A stretch of 64,000 bases of DNA from Prevotellaceae bacterium UBA4336 (GCA_002394305.1 DGTM01000009.1:1-64000), one strand, 5' to 3'; shown: positions 34,000 through 43,378, counted from the first letter of the stretch. Translations and numbers: made by a program. Notes: a model not told the origin generated them from the sequence alone.

Positions 34000-36177
34000 T
34001 CACCAGATGTCCTCCTGCTCCTCGGGGTTGTCGTAGACCTCCTTGGCGACGTACTCGAAGTAGTCCATGTAGAACTCATAGGTTTGCCCGTCGAGGACAG
34101 ACTTGAAGCGAATGTAGTAGTCCTGATAAGGTTGCAGGTAGGTGCTTATGATGATTCGCCGCGACATGTAGTGGAACGTGCGTACGGGGTTGCCGCTTCC
34201 GTTGGCATTGGTCCATGAATAGGGAGCCTTCATAAAGCCCTTCGTGCGCATCGCCTTTGTCACGCGGTCGTTGTATTCCTCGTCGTCAGAGTCAGCTTCC
34301 CAACCCACGTTGGACGGCGTAGTGCCGCTTGGCATCCTCATTTCCAGTCCGCCGAGGCGAAGGTCCATGGGGATGCCCGTCACGTACATCTTGTCGCGCT
34401 CGGTACCGAAATAGACTTGTGCCATGGAGCGCACGTACGAGCCTGTAGCCACGCCGAAGCGAATCTCATACTGTCCGGCACGCGGCACGGGCGGCAGTTT
34501 CATGGTGAAGTCGTACTGGCCTATGATGTTAAACTCGTCGCCCTGCAGGTTATGGTAGCCGGACATGTAGCCTTGGAGGTAGTAGAATTGTGTCCCCTCG
34601 CGTATCTCAACGCCCTCCAGATACGGGTAGTTCGTAGGAATGGCTCTGACGTTGGGTGCTCCGTAGGGATAGTAGGCTCGCGTCTGCCGGATGTTGTTGT
34701 TCATCATTTCCGGCATCGTGCAGCAGGCGTCGAAGCGGATGCGCTGGCTTCCCATCTGGTTGCAGACGTTCTCGGTGCAGACGAGCAGTCCCCCGATGGG
34801 GTGTACAACGGCGTTGGCGATGTTGGTGGCGTCTGTCCCGGCCTCCGAGGTGGTGAGCACGCGAATGCCCATGTTCTCGTCGGCTGTCGTGCTGTTTCCC
34901 TTCAGGGGCGGGAAGAGTCCGCTCTCATGGTAGTCATTGACGTTCTCGTGTGCGGGTCCGAACTGTCCGCGTCCGTTCCTGAGGCGTGGGAAACGGTTCA
35001 GGTAGATGCCTTCCGACTCGCGGCTCTCGTAGGTCTTGAGCAGGCGCGGCAAGCCCATCGTTTCGTAGTAGTCCATGACGGGGATGGTGGGAGTCTTCGA
35101 GGAGGTGGCGTTGTAGCCCAGCTCGTTGTAGTGTATGACGAGGTTGTCCCTTCCGATGCGCTGCGGCAGCAGGTGGTAGGTGACGAACTGGTTCAGTATG
35201 TTCATCGGGTTGGTGTAGTCGTCGTCGTACGTCGTTCCCTCGATATAGCCGAAGAGCCCCGACTCCTGCAGGTAGTTCTTGACCCTTTCGGCGTTGATTT
35301 CCTCTGCCTTGCACCCCAGCGTCTGCTCCCAGAAGCGGTCGGTCTCGGCAAAGAGCGTGAAGCCGAAGTAGCGGTGCTGTGGTATGGTGCCGGCCTGCCC
35401 GACGGAGGTGTGTTTGGGCAAATCCTTGACGCCGCCCGTCAGGTAGAGTTCCTCCCAGGTCTCGTCGCGATAGGCATTGAGCGTGTCCTCCAGCCCGCAG
35501 GCCATGATGAGGCGTGCCATGACGCTGTAGCCGCTCTCGGGCTCGCGTATCCACTCGCGCACCTTGTCGCCAAGCCGCTTGTCGCTCGGCGCTATCACGC
35601 CATCCGCCTGATGCACAAAGCCGTTGGTCAGGACGATGCCCCGATTGCTCTTGTTGATGGCGGCCACACCTTCTATGCTGATGCTGTCCAGGTCGACCTT
35701 GCCGTAAAACACACGCAGCTTGCGGTTGTTCATGTTTGCCATGCGGAACTCACGCTCGTCGTCCGGGAAGTCGGATATGTCGTAGGCAGACTGGTCGCCG
35801 TTGTCTATGATGCTGTTGAATACAATCACGTGCTCGATGCTGTCCAGCACGCTCTGTTCGGTGAACCCTTCCCAAGAGGGTTCCTTGATGAGCCCCCCTC
35901 GGAAGAGGGTGTCAAGATATGCCTGGACGGCATCGTTGGTGGGTGCGAAGACGGTGTAGTGCCCGCGTGCCGCGAGCAGTTGCTTCAGCGTCGTCTCGGA
36001 GAAGGAGCTGACGCGCATCTTGCCGAGCAGCCGCACATACTCGCTGTAGTAGTCTTTCTCTTCGAGGTATTGCGTGATGGTCTTGCCCGTGAACACGTAT
36101 CTTGCCGATGTGTCAACCTCGTCCGAGCAGCTTGCCAAGGTCAGAATGACGGCAGCTATCCAAAGTAATCTGTTCAT
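34000..36177 (-). CDS. FAS1 (fasciclin) domain lipoprotein
   Basis: The 725-residue protein begins with a lipoprotein signal (TLAS before Cys-17), so it should be anchored in the outer membrane. A FAS1 domain covers about residues 35-200, with the characteristic HYTVFAPTNDAVQAYL and a second H-box-like VLDSIEHVIVFN; a second FAS1-like region may lie at 215-380. The C-terminal half looks like a beta-sandwich (LRLGGLEMRMP) of the kind found in SusD-linked Bacteroidetes proteins. Such proteins often accompany SusC/SusD transporters, but none is present here. SGLFPPLKGNSTTA near 430 recalls the peptides encoded by the palindromic elements. Its promoter at 36298 gives a 120-nt leader. Confidence 0.85.
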   Translation of the reverse strand: MNRLLWIAAVILTLASCSDEVDTSARYVFTGKTITQYLEEKDYYSEYVRLLGKMRVSSFSETTLKQLLAARGHYTVFAPTNDAVQAYLDTLFRGGLIKEPSWEGFTEQSVLDSIEHVIVFNSIIDNGDQSAYDISDFPDDEREFRMANMNNRKLRVFYGKVDLDSISIEGVAAINKSNRGIVLTNGFVHQADGVIAPSDKRLGDKVREWIREPESGYSVMARLIMACGLEDTLNAYRDETWEELYLTGGVKDLPKHTSVGQAGTIPQHRYFGFTLFAETDRFWEQTLGCKAEEINAERVKNYLQESGLFGYIEGTTYDDDYTNPMNILNQFVTYHLLPQRIGRDNLVIHYNELGYNATSSKTPTIPVMDYYETMGLPRLLKTYESRESEGIYLNRFPRLRNGRGQFGPAHENVNDYHESGLFPPLKGNSTTADENMGIRVLTTSEAGTDATNIANAVVHPIGGLLVCTENVCNQMGSQRIRFDACCTMPEMMNNNIRQTRAYYPYGAPNVRAIPTNYPYLEGVEIREGTQFYYLQGYMSGYHNLQGDEFNIIGQYDFTMKLPPVPRAGQYEIRFGVATGSYVRSMAQVYFGTERDKMYVTGIPMDLRLGGLEMRMPSGTTPSNVGWEADSDDEEYNDRVTKAMRTKGFMKAPYSWTNANGSGNPVRTFHYMSRRIIISTYLQPYQDYYIRFKSVLDGQTYEFYMDYFEYVAKEVYDNPEEQEDIW

Positions 36178-36297
36178 TCGGAAACATAAGGATAATGAAA
36201 CGCCAGTGTTTTTCTTGTATGGTATTTCAGGTTAATGGTCTGTTGGTTTCAGTCTCGTTGTGCTTTCGCCGGAGTGCGACTTTCGCACGATGCGTGT

Positions 36298-36306
36298 GCA
36301 AAGGTA
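36298..36306 (-). promoter_or_regulatory. -7 promoter box for the FAS1 lipoprotein gene
   Basis: TACCTTTGC on the minus strand; the predicted 5' leader is about 115-120 nt, long for this window. Confidence 0.65.
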
Positions 36307-36380
36307 CGAATAAATTTCTAATAATGTGTATAAAAAAGCGTTCACTTTTGAATAAAAGTGTATATTATGGCGAAAACAAG

Positions 36381-36411
36381 TTGGATTGACGAAAAAAAGT
36401 TGTAACTTTGT
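36381..36411 (+). promoter_or_regulatory. Promoter directly at the glycosyltransferase start
   Basis: TTG (36381-36383) and TAACTTTGT (36403-36411) are separated by 19 nt, a good -33/-7 match. The ATG at 36416 lies where transcription should begin, so the mRNA may be leaderless. Confidence 0.75.
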
Positions 36412-36415
36412 GCGC

Positions 36416-37432
36416 ATGAAGTCCGCTCTCGTAGACATCCCCGTGCTGATTCTGTTCTTCAACAGGCCGAAGCAGCTCAGCCAAGTCTTTGCCCAGGTGC
36501 GCAAGGCCCGCCCATCGCGTCTCTTTCTCTATCAGGACGGGCCGCGTTCGGAGCGCGACATGCCGGGCATCATGGCTTGCCGCCAGGTGGTGGCCGACGT
36601 GGACTGGGAGTGCCAGGTGGAGACGCTCTTCCAGGAGAAGAACTACGGCTGCGACCCCTCGGAGTTCATCTCGCAGAAATGGGCCTTCAGCCATGTGGAC
36701 CGTTGCGTCGTGCTCGAGGACGACGACGTGCCCGCCGTCAGCTTCTTCAGCTTCTGCAAGGAGATGCTCGACCGCTACGAGAACGACACGCGCATCACGA
36801 TGATAAGCGGCTTCAACGTCGAGGAGCAGACCGCCGATGCAGAGGGCGACTACTTCTTCACCACAAACTTCAGCATCTGGGGCTGGGCCTCGTGGCGGCG
36901 CGTCGTGGACCAATGGGACGAGCACTACACGTGGCTCGACGACCCGGTCTGCGTCCGCCAGCTCGAGGAATTGATTCGCGAACGGGGCTACCGCGACGAC
37001 TTCCTGCCCATGTGCCGGAAGCATCGCGAGCAGGGCAAAGCCTTCTACGAGACCATCTTCTGGTCGCACATGCTGCTGTCGAACGGTCTCGCCATCGTGC
37101 CCCGCCGGAACATGGTCAACAACCTCGGCGCCACAGCCGACAGCACACACTTCGGCGGCTCGCTCGAGACCATGCCGCGCGGCTACCGGCGCATCTTCAC
37201 CATGCAGCGCTTCGAGCTCACCTCTTCGCTCCAGCATCCGCCCCACGTCATGGAGCACGTGGCCTACCGCCACCGCGCCTACCGCATCATGGGATGGATG
37301 AACCCGATGGTCAAGGTGGGGCGTTCCCTCGAGGAACTCTTCCTGAACCTGCGCTACGGCAACTTCCGCTTCATCCTCACCTCCATCCGCCGCCGTGCCC
37401 AGAAATGGATGGGAAGGAAGGAGTTCAATTGA
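36416..37432 (+). CDS. Glycosyltransferase-like protein (HlpA-type GT-A fold)
   Basis: The 338-residue protein resembles the so-called hemolytic protein HlpA family, which has a GT-A-like fold: VLILFFNRPKQLSQVF near the N terminus, LYQDGPRS, a DxD-like LEDDDVP near residue 105, and TNFSIWGWASWRR. It probably transfers a sugar in surface glycan synthesis. The start at 36416 is preferred because the promoter box lies inside the longer frame that begins at 36386. First of three co-directional glycosyltransferase genes; the next starts 10 nt after its stop. Confidence 0.85.
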   Translation: MKSALVDIPVLILFFNRPKQLSQVFAQVRKARPSRLFLYQDGPRSERDMPGIMACRQVVADVDWECQVETLFQEKNYGCDPSEFISQKWAFSHVDRCVVLEDDDVPAVSFFSFCKEMLDRYENDTRITMISGFNVEEQTADAEGDYFFTTNFSIWGWASWRRVVDQWDEHYTWLDDPVCVRQLEELIRERGYRDDFLPMCRKHREQGKAFYETIFWSHMLLSNGLAIVPRRNMVNNLGATADSTHFGGSLETMPRGYRRIFTMQRFELTSSLQHPPHVMEHVAYRHRAYRIMGWMNPMVKVGRSLEELFLNLRYGNFRFILTSIRRRAQKWMGRKEFN

Positions 37433-37442
37433 TGATTGGAGA

Positions 37443-38669
37443 ATGATGAAAGTCCTAATAGTCAGTACCAGCGAACGGGCCGGCGGCGGTGCCATCGCCG
37501 CGCGACGCCTCATGGATGCCCTCAACCGGAGGAAAAGTGTGGAGGCGAAGATGATGGTGCGCGACAAGCAGAGCGCCGACGCACGGGTCATCAAGGTGGG
37601 CAGCAAGATGCCGAAGCTCATGGAGCGTGTGTTCATCCTCCCGCAAGTGGCCTTCCGCAAGGGGAGCTGGAAGAGTCTTCGCTCCCGCCTCTGGCAGGTC
37701 GACACCGGGGACTGCGGCATCGACATCACACGCACCAGGGAGTTCCAGGAAGCGGACATCGTCCACCTCCATTGGGCCTGCCAGGGCATGCTCTCGCTCA
37801 GTGGCATCCTGCGCATCCTGCGCAGCGGCAAGCGCATCGTGTGGACGCTCCACGACGAGTGGCCCTACCTGGGCGTATGCCACTACCGCGGCGACTGCAC
37901 CGAGGAGGAGTGTGACCATTGCCCCCTCATGTGGGGCGGTACGCCTCATTACGTCTATACCTACAAGCATCTGATGTACTACAAGACGCGCCCGACCTTC
38001 GTGGGCTGCAGCCAGTGGATAACCGACCGTGCCTGCAAGAACATCCCTCCGGCATGCACTGTGCACATCAACAACTGCGTGCCGACAAAGCTCTTTCATC
38101 CCCGCGACATGCAGCGTTCCCGCAGGAGGCTTTCCCTGCCCAAGGAGAAGCGCCTGCTGCTCTTCTGCAGCCAGAAGGTGACCGACGAGCGCAAGGGCAT
38201 CGCCTACCTCATCGAGGCCATCAGGCTGCTTCCCCGCCTGGGACTCAGGGAGGGGGACCTGCACCTTGTCATCGTGGGCAAGGGGTCGGAGCAGATACCT
38301 CTGCCCGGCTACATCAGCGTCACGCGGCTCGGCTCGGTCGGCGAGCGGGAGATGGCGGTGGTGTACAATGCCGTCGACGTCTTCCTGACGCCCAGCCTGC
38401 AGGACAATCTGCCCAACACGATAGCCGAGGCCATGTGCAGCGGCACGCCTTGCGTCGGTTTCGACGTGGGCGGAATCCCCGAGATGATTGACCATCAGGT
38501 GAACGGCTATGTGGCACGCTACCGCGACGCCGTCGACCTGGCCGAAGGCATTGTCTACGTCCTGGACCACAATCTTCGCGAAGCCGCCTACAGGAGTGGC
38601 CTGGCAGCCTACAGCGAGTCGCTGGTGGCGCAGCAGCACGTGGCGCTTTACAATGCACTGTTAAAGTAG
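37443..38669 (+). CDS. GT4-family glycosyltransferase
   Basis: The 408-residue protein has a GT-B fold: N-terminal MMKVLIVSTSERAGGGAIAA (glycine-rich acceptor loop), ADIVHLHWA, and the C-terminal nucleotide-sugar motif LQDNLPNTIAEAMCSGTPCV with Glu of the EX7E region (FLTPSLQDN...AEAM). The HYRGDCTEEECDHCPLM cysteine cluster near 160 is typical of a subset that may bind metal. Predicted role: addition of a hexose to a lipid-linked or capsule glycan. The start at 37443 (MMKVL) lies 10 nt after the preceding stop; 37446 is equally possible. Confidence 0.9.
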   Translation: MMKVLIVSTSERAGGGAIAARRLMDALNRRKSVEAKMMVRDKQSADARVIKVGSKMPKLMERVFILPQVAFRKGSWKSLRSRLWQVDTGDCGIDITRTREFQEADIVHLHWACQGMLSLSGILRILRSGKRIVWTLHDEWPYLGVCHYRGDCTEEECDHCPLMWGGTPHYVYTYKHLMYYKTRPTFVGCSQWITDRACKNIPPACTVHINNCVPTKLFHPRDMQRSRRRLSLPKEKRLLLFCSQKVTDERKGIAYLIEAIRLLPRLGLREGDLHLVIVGKGSEQIPLPGYISVTRLGSVGEREMAVVYNAVDVFLTPSLQDNLPNTIAEAMCSGTPCVGFDVGGIPEMIDHQVNGYVARYRDAVDLAEGIVYVLDHNLREAAYRSGLAAYSESLVAQQHVALYNALLK

Positions 38670-38694
38670 AACCCTCAATCCTCAAACCCCGATA

Positions 38695-39474
38695 TTGAAG
38701 CCTCTTATTACCATAGCAACCGTCACCTATAATGCCGAGACAACGCTGGAGCGCACCCTCCAGAGCGTCGCGGCGCAGGACTATCCACGCATCGAGCACC
38801 TCATCATCGACGGATGTTCCACCGACCACACGCTTTCCCTCGTGCAGCGCTACGTGGAGGAGAACCGGGCACGCCACAGCATCCGTCTGGTCTGCGAGCC
38901 CGACGAGGGACTCTACGACGCCATGAACAAGGCGCTGTCCGCTGCCACGGGCGACTACATCGTCTTCCTCAATGCCGGCGACAGCCTGCACAGCCCCGAC
39001 ACCATCTCGGCCCTGGTGCAAGCGTCGCAGTGGATAAAGGGTGGCCACCGCAATCCGGCCATCCTCTATGGCGACACGCATCTGGTGGACGAGAGCGGAC
39101 GCTTCCTGCGCCGCCGCCGCCTGACGCCCCCCGAACAGCTCACGCCCGACAGCTTCCGGGACGGCATGCTCGTCTGCCACCAGTCGTTCTATGTGCGGAC
39201 GGACCTGGCCCGGCAGGAGCCCTACGACCTCCGCTACCGTTTCTCCGGCGACTTCGACTGGTGCATCCGCCTCATCCGCCTCGCTTCGCGCCGCCGCATC
39301 AAGATCGTCAACACACACCTCGTCCTGACCGACTACCTCAGCGAGGGCATGACGACACGCAACCATCGCGCCTCGCTCGGGGAGCGCTTCCGCATCATGA
39401 CGCACTACTACGGCTGGCCCTCGACGGTCCTGCGCCACCTGTGGTTCGTAGTAAGAGCAGTTGTGAAAAGGTGA
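38695..39474 (+). CDS. GT2-family glycosyltransferase (TTG start)
   Basis: The 259-residue protein is a GT-A inverting transferase of family 2: ITIATVTYNAETTLERTLQS, the nucleotide-binding DGCSTDHT, EPDEGLYDAMNKALSAATGD and FLNAGDS, then FSGDFDWCIRL as the acceptor/base region. The start codon appears to be TTG at 38695, placed directly before KPLITI; no ATG lies closer. Its stop (39472-39474) falls inside a 9-nt GTGAAAAGG repeat tract. Third of the three-gene glycosyltransferase group. Confidence 0.88.
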   Translation: MKPLITIATVTYNAETTLERTLQSVAAQDYPRIEHLIIDGCSTDHTLSLVQRYVEENRARHSIRLVCEPDEGLYDAMNKALSAATGDYIVFLNAGDSLHSPDTISALVQASQWIKGGHRNPAILYGDTHLVDESGRFLRRRRLTPPEQLTPDSFRDGMLVCHQSFYVRTDLARQEPYDLRYRFSGDFDWCIRLIRLASRRRIKIVNTHLVLTDYLSEGMTTRNHRASLGERFRIMTHYYGWPSTVLRHLWFVVRAVVKR

Positions 39475-39519
39475 AAAGGTGAAAAGGTTAAAAGGTTAAA
39501 AAGTTGAAAGGTTAAAGGG
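39463..39519. repeat. 9-nt tandem repeat (GTGAAAAGG) spanning the GT2 stop
   Basis: Three GTGAAAAGG units and several TTAAAAGG / TTGAAAGG variants fill the junction between the GT2 gene and rnhB, including the stop codon. A similar TTAAAAAG/TTAAAGGG tract lies at 58584-58634. Confidence 0.85.
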
Positions 39520-39522
39520 AGA

Positions 39523-40173
39523 ATGTTGCAGCCATACTATCATAGAGACGTCATCGAAGCCGGATGCGACGAGGCTGGGCGTGGCTGCCTGGCCGGGCCG
39601 GTCTTTGCCGCGGCGGTCATCCTGCCCCCGGACTTCAGGAACGACCTCCTCAACGACTCCAAGCAGCTCTCCGAAAAGAAACGCTATGCGCTGCGCGAGG
39701 TCGTGGAGCGCGAGGCGCTGGCATGGGCCGTGGGCATCGTCACGAACGAGGAGATAGACTGCATCAACATCCTGCGTGCCAGCATCCTTGCCATGCATCG
39801 TGCCCTGGACGGGCTCAGGCTGCGGCCCGAGGAAGTCATCGTCGACGGCAATCGCTTCACGCCCTACGCTCCCCCTCTTCCCGGAGGAGGACGGGGGGAG
39901 GCTCTGCCCTACACCACCATCGTCAAGGGCGACGGCAAGTACATGAGCATCGCTGCGGCCAGCATCCTGGCGAAGACCTACCGCGACGACTGCATGCTGC
40001 GGCTGCACCGCGAATATCCCGTCTACCGCTGGGACAGCAACAAGGGCTACCCCTCGGCAGCCCATCGGCAGGCCATCCGCGAGCACGGCACGTCGCCCTA
40101 CCACCGCATGACCTTCAACCTGCTGGGCTCCCCGCAAATGGAGTTCGACTTCGGTGCCCCTCGTGGCGCATAG
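39523..40173 (+). CDS. rnhB: Ribonuclease HII with an in-frame repeat-derived insert
   Basis: The 216-residue RNase HII cleaves RNA/DNA hybrids at ribonucleotides. The active-site blocks are present: [16 protein letters not shown] (Asp/Glu near residues 13-16), [19 protein letters not shown] and [15 protein letters not shown]. Between NRFTPY and [12 protein letters not shown], normally nearly continuous in Bacteroidetes enzymes, it carries [13 protein letters not shown], encoded by a C/G palindrome at 39869-39900. The active-site blocks flank the insert unchanged, so activity is likely retained. Confidence 0.94.
   Translation: MLQPYYHRDVIEAGCDEAGRGCLAGPVFAAAVILPPDFRNDLLNDSKQLSEKKRYALREVVEREALAWAVGIVTNEEIDCINILRASILAMHRALDGLRLRPEEVIVDGNRFTPYAPPLPGGGRGEALPYTTIVKGDGKYMSIAAASILAKTYRDDCMLRLHREYPVYRWDSNKGYPSAAHRQAIREHGTSPYHRMTFNLLGSPQMEFDFGAPRGA
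39869..39900 (+). repeat. Palindromic element inserted in frame in rnhB
   Basis: CTCCCCCTCTTCC and GGAGGACGGGGGGAG form an imperfect palindrome inside the coding region. Same style as the elements in sufS and the M20 gene. Confidence 0.75.
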
Positions 40174-40258
40174 CGCAGGGCCTGCCTGCCGCCGCCGTAC
40201 TCCGCAGCATAGCGATACACATTATAATATATATATAAACAACATAAACATCATCATC

Positions 40259-41236
40259 ATGAGTAGGATAAAGACAATCGGCATTCTGACCTCGGGCGGC
40301 GATGCCCCCGGCATGAATGCAGCCATCCGCGCCGTGACGCGTTCCGGCATTTGCAACGGCTTTGCCATCAAGGGCATCTATCGTGGCTACGAAGGGCTCA
40401 TCAACGACGAGGTCAAGACCTTCACCACCGAGGACGTGAGCGGCATCATCACCCGTGGCGGCACAATCTTGAAGACAGCCCGCAGCAAGGAGTTCATGAC
40501 CCCAGAGGGCATGGAGAAGGCCTATGAGACGTGCCGGAAGGAGGGAATCGACGCTCTGGTCGTCATCGGCGGCAACGGCTCGCTGACGGGCGCCTGGAAG
40601 TTCGGCGTGGAGTTCGACTTCCCCGTCATCGGACTGCCCGGCACCATCGACAACGACCTCTACGGCACCGATGCCACCATAGGCTACGACACCACCATGA
40701 ACACCATCATGGAATGTGTGGACCGCATCCGCGACACGGCCAACTCGCACGAGCGCATCTTCTTCGTCGAGGTGATGGGGCGCGATGCAGGCTTCCTGGC
40801 GCAGAACTGTGCCATTGCCTGCGGAGCGGAAGCTGCCATCGTTCCCGAGGAGACGACCGACGTGGACCAGCTGGCAGAGTTCATGAGCCGCGGCATACGC
40901 AAGTCGAAGAAGTCGTGCATCGTCATTGTCTCCGAGAGCCCCAAGTGCGGCGCCCTCTACTATGCCGACCGCGTGAAGAAGGAGTTCCCCGGCTTCGACG
41001 TCCGCGTCTCCATCCTCGGCCATCTGCAGCGCGGCGGCTCCCCCTCGGCGCACGACCGCATCCTGGCCAGCTGCATGGGGGCGGGAGCTATCGAGGCCAT
41101 CATGCAGGGGCAGCGCAACGTGATGATTGGCTACCGTATGGACGACATCGTCTACGTCCCCTTCAGCGAGTGCATCCGCACGGACAAACGCTTCGACAAA
41201 CGGCTCATCAAGGTGCTCAACGAGCTGAGCATCTGA
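40259..41236 (+). CDS. pfkA: 6-phosphofructokinase, ATP-type
   Basis: The 325-residue glycolytic kinase phosphorylates fructose 6-phosphate. [11 protein letters not shown] (11-21), the catalytic PGTIDND (127-133), MGRDAGFLA and the substrate motif [12 protein letters not shown] are intact. The nucleotide loop reads IGGNGS (103-108): Gly-107 at the position that is Asp in PPi-dependent enzymes supports ATP use, but the Asp of IGGDGS in E. coli PfkA is Asn here. The start at 40259 was chosen because MSRIKTIG aligns with family N termini; the 35-residue upstream extension is an unrelated AT-rich stretch with ATAT and CATCAT repeats. Confidence 0.93.
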   Translation: MSRIKTIGILTSGGDAPGMNAAIRAVTRSGICNGFAIKGIYRGYEGLINDEVKTFTTEDVSGIITRGGTILKTARSKEFMTPEGMEKAYETCRKEGIDALVVIGGNGSLTGAWKFGVEFDFPVIGLPGTIDNDLYGTDATIGYDTTMNTIMECVDRIRDTANSHERIFFVEVMGRDAGFLAQNCAIACGAEAAIVPEETTDVDQLAEFMSRGIRKSKKSCIVIVSESPKCGALYYADRVKKEFPGFDVRVSILGHLQRGGSPSAHDRILASCMGAGAIEAIMQGQRNVMIGYRMDDIVYVPFSECIRTDKRFDKRLIKVLNELSI

Positions 41237-41269
41237 GGAAGAACGACAACACCCTAAATACCCGATAAC

Positions 41270-43378
41270 ATGAAAACACGCCTTTCCCTCCTTGCCATCC
41301 TCCTGCTGGCCGGCGTCGCCGCCTGCGCCCAGGAGCTGGTGGTGTGCAGCTACAACCTGCGCTACAAGAACTCGGGCGACACCGATGCCGGCAACGGCTG
41401 GAACACCCGGCGCACCTATCTCATCAACCTCATCAACTTCCAGCAGCCCGACCTGCTCGGCGTGCAGGAGGCCCTGAATGCGCAGATGAACGACGTGCAG
41501 AACGGACTGAAGGGCTACAGCTACATCGGCGTGGGGCGCGACAACGGCACCACCGGCGGCGAGTACTCGGCCATCTTCTACCGCACGGAGCGCATGGTGC
41601 TCCTCGACCACGGCGACTTCTGGCTGAGCGACACGCCCTACAAGGCTTCGAAGGGCTTCCCAAGCAAGGGCGGCAGCACGACCTACAAGCGCATCTGCAC
41701 CTGGGGCAAGTTCTTCGACAAGGCCACGGGCTCCGTCATCTACCACTTCAACACGCACATGGACCTCGACGAGACGAACCGCCAGCAGTCGTACTACCTC
41801 ATCAAGCAGAAGATACAGGAGATAGCCAGCACGCTGGCCCCCGTCATCGTCTCGGGCGACTACAATGCCGTGCAGACCGGCGAGGCGTACAAGCTCTTCT
41901 ACGGCTCCGGCTTCCTCTACGACTGCTTCCACCGCGCCAAGCAGAAGTTCATGACGAACGGCACGTGCCCCGGCTTCAATGCCAACAACTACAGCACCGT
42001 CAGCGGGGAGTTGCGGCGCATAGACCACATCTTCGTTTCCCGCGCCTTCAACGTCGAGCACTACGGGGTGCTCAACCCCTGCTACTATTCCACATCCGGC
42101 ACTGCCGACTACAAGGAACGTGCGTATTCCGACCACAGCCCCGTGATAGCGAAGCTGACCGTCAGGACTCCCGAGGCAATGGAAATGCCCAGCGCCCAGC
42201 CGCCCGTTGCCGACGGCTTCTATCAGCTCTCTACGCCGGAAGAGCTGCAGGCCTTCTCGTTCATCGTGGGCGGCATAGGCGGCTTCGTGCAGAATGCGGC
42301 GGCAAAGGCTGTCCTGCTCTGCGATATCGACATGAAGGGCGCGACGAGCTGGCTGCCGATAGGGTCGGGGAGCAAGCCCTTCACCGGCACGTTCGACGGC
42401 CAGGGGCACGCCATCCGGAACCTCGCCGTCAAGACCGGCAAGTCGCAGTCCGGGCTGTTCGGCCGGACGCAGGGCGCCACCATCCGGAACCTCCATGTGG
42501 ACGGCACGGTCACCGTCTCCGAGGGCTATTCCGACCACGGGGTCGTGGGCTATGCCGACGGCACTACCATCGCCGACGTGCACTCCGCACTGACCATCAC
42601 CACCGGCAAGGCAAACGACGACACGCAGCACATCGGCGGCATCGCAGGGTCGCTGTGGGGCCAGAGTACGGTGGACAGGTGCTCCTTCTCGGGCAGGATA
42701 ACCGATGCCGGCACCAACACCGTGGGCGGCATCGCAGGCTATGCCGACGGCACGCCCAACCAGATAACGAATGCCATCAACTACGGCACGGTGCGCACCA
42801 CCGGCTCCGAGACGAACACGGGCGGCATCCTGGGCTACGTGAACTACGCAGGCTTCCGGATTGCCAACTGCGCCAACGTGGGGAGCGTGAGCGGCAAGGT
42901 GGCCTATTCCGGGCAGCTCATCGGCAGGCAGCTGAAGGCCATGACCGCGCCTCCCGACAATCTCTATTACCTGGCAAGCGGGATTCCCGCATTCGGGGCA
43001 GGCACCGATGCCGCCTCTGCCACGGGCGCCACAGCCGTCACGGCCGCACAGCTGGCAAGCGGAGAGGTGTGCTATCGCCTGAACGGCGACCAGACGGAAA
43101 TCAACTGGTACCAGACGCTCCCCGGGGCTGACGCTTCGGCTGAGGCCGACCCTTACCCCGTGCTCGACCCCACCCATTTGCAGGTGCTGCTCAGGGACGG
43201 CGTCTATGTCAACGACAACGCCTCTTCTATGAATGAAAAATTAAAAATTAAAAATGAAAAATTAAAAATGAAAAATGAAAAATTCGACGTAGGCATCTTC
43301 AATCTTGCAGGGCAGCGCCTCTCGAAGGCCAGGAAGGGTATCAATATCGTCAATGGCAAAAAATACATACTGAAATGA
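41270..43378 (+). CDS. Exported EEP-family phosphodiesterase fused to GLUG repeats
   Basis: The 702-residue protein has a signal peptide (1-20), an endonuclease/exonuclease/phosphatase domain (about 24-310) and GLUG-type beta-helix repeats (320-560) like those of the two large proteins downstream. The EEP catalytic set looks complete: Asn in SYNLRY, Glu-67 in GVQE, His-163 in NTHMD, Asp-197/Asn-199 in SGDYNA and Asp-288/His-289 in SDHSPV. The substrate could be a nucleic acid, phospholipid or sugar phosphate. A repeat-derived MNEKLKIKNEKLKMKNEK lies just before the C-terminal tail IFNLAGQRLSKARKGINIVN. Its stop overlaps the next start as ATGA. Confidence 0.88.
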   Translation: MKTRLSLLAILLLAGVAACAQELVVCSYNLRYKNSGDTDAGNGWNTRRTYLINLINFQQPDLLGVQEALNAQMNDVQNGLKGYSYIGVGRDNGTTGGEYSAIFYRTERMVLLDHGDFWLSDTPYKASKGFPSKGGSTTYKRICTWGKFFDKATGSVIYHFNTHMDLDETNRQQSYYLIKQKIQEIASTLAPVIVSGDYNAVQTGEAYKLFYGSGFLYDCFHRAKQKFMTNGTCPGFNANNYSTVSGELRRIDHIFVSRAFNVEHYGVLNPCYYSTSGTADYKERAYSDHSPVIAKLTVRTPEAMEMPSAQPPVADGFYQLSTPEELQAFSFIVGGIGGFVQNAAAKAVLLCDIDMKGATSWLPIGSGSKPFTGTFDGQGHAIRNLAVKTGKSQSGLFGRTQGATIRNLHVDGTVTVSEGYSDHGVVGYADGTTIADVHSALTITTGKANDDTQHIGGIAGSLWGQSTVDRCSFSGRITDAGTNTVGGIAGYADGTPNQITNAINYGTVRTTGSETNTGGILGYVNYAGFRIANCANVGSVSGKVAYSGQLIGRQLKAMTAPPDNLYYLASGIPAFGAGTDAASATGATAVTAAQLASGEVCYRLNGDQTEINWYQTLPGADASAEADPYPVLDPTHLQVLLRDGVYVNDNASSMNEKLKIKNEKLKMKNEKFDVGIFNLAGQRLSKARKGINIVNGKKYILK
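43230..43284 (+). repeat. AT-rich repeat inside the EEP-GLUG coding region
   Basis: AAAAATGAAAAATTAAAA-type units, usually found between genes here, are read in frame as a Lys/Asn/Glu-rich linker of about 18 residues between the GLUG region and the C-terminal tail. Confidence 0.8.
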
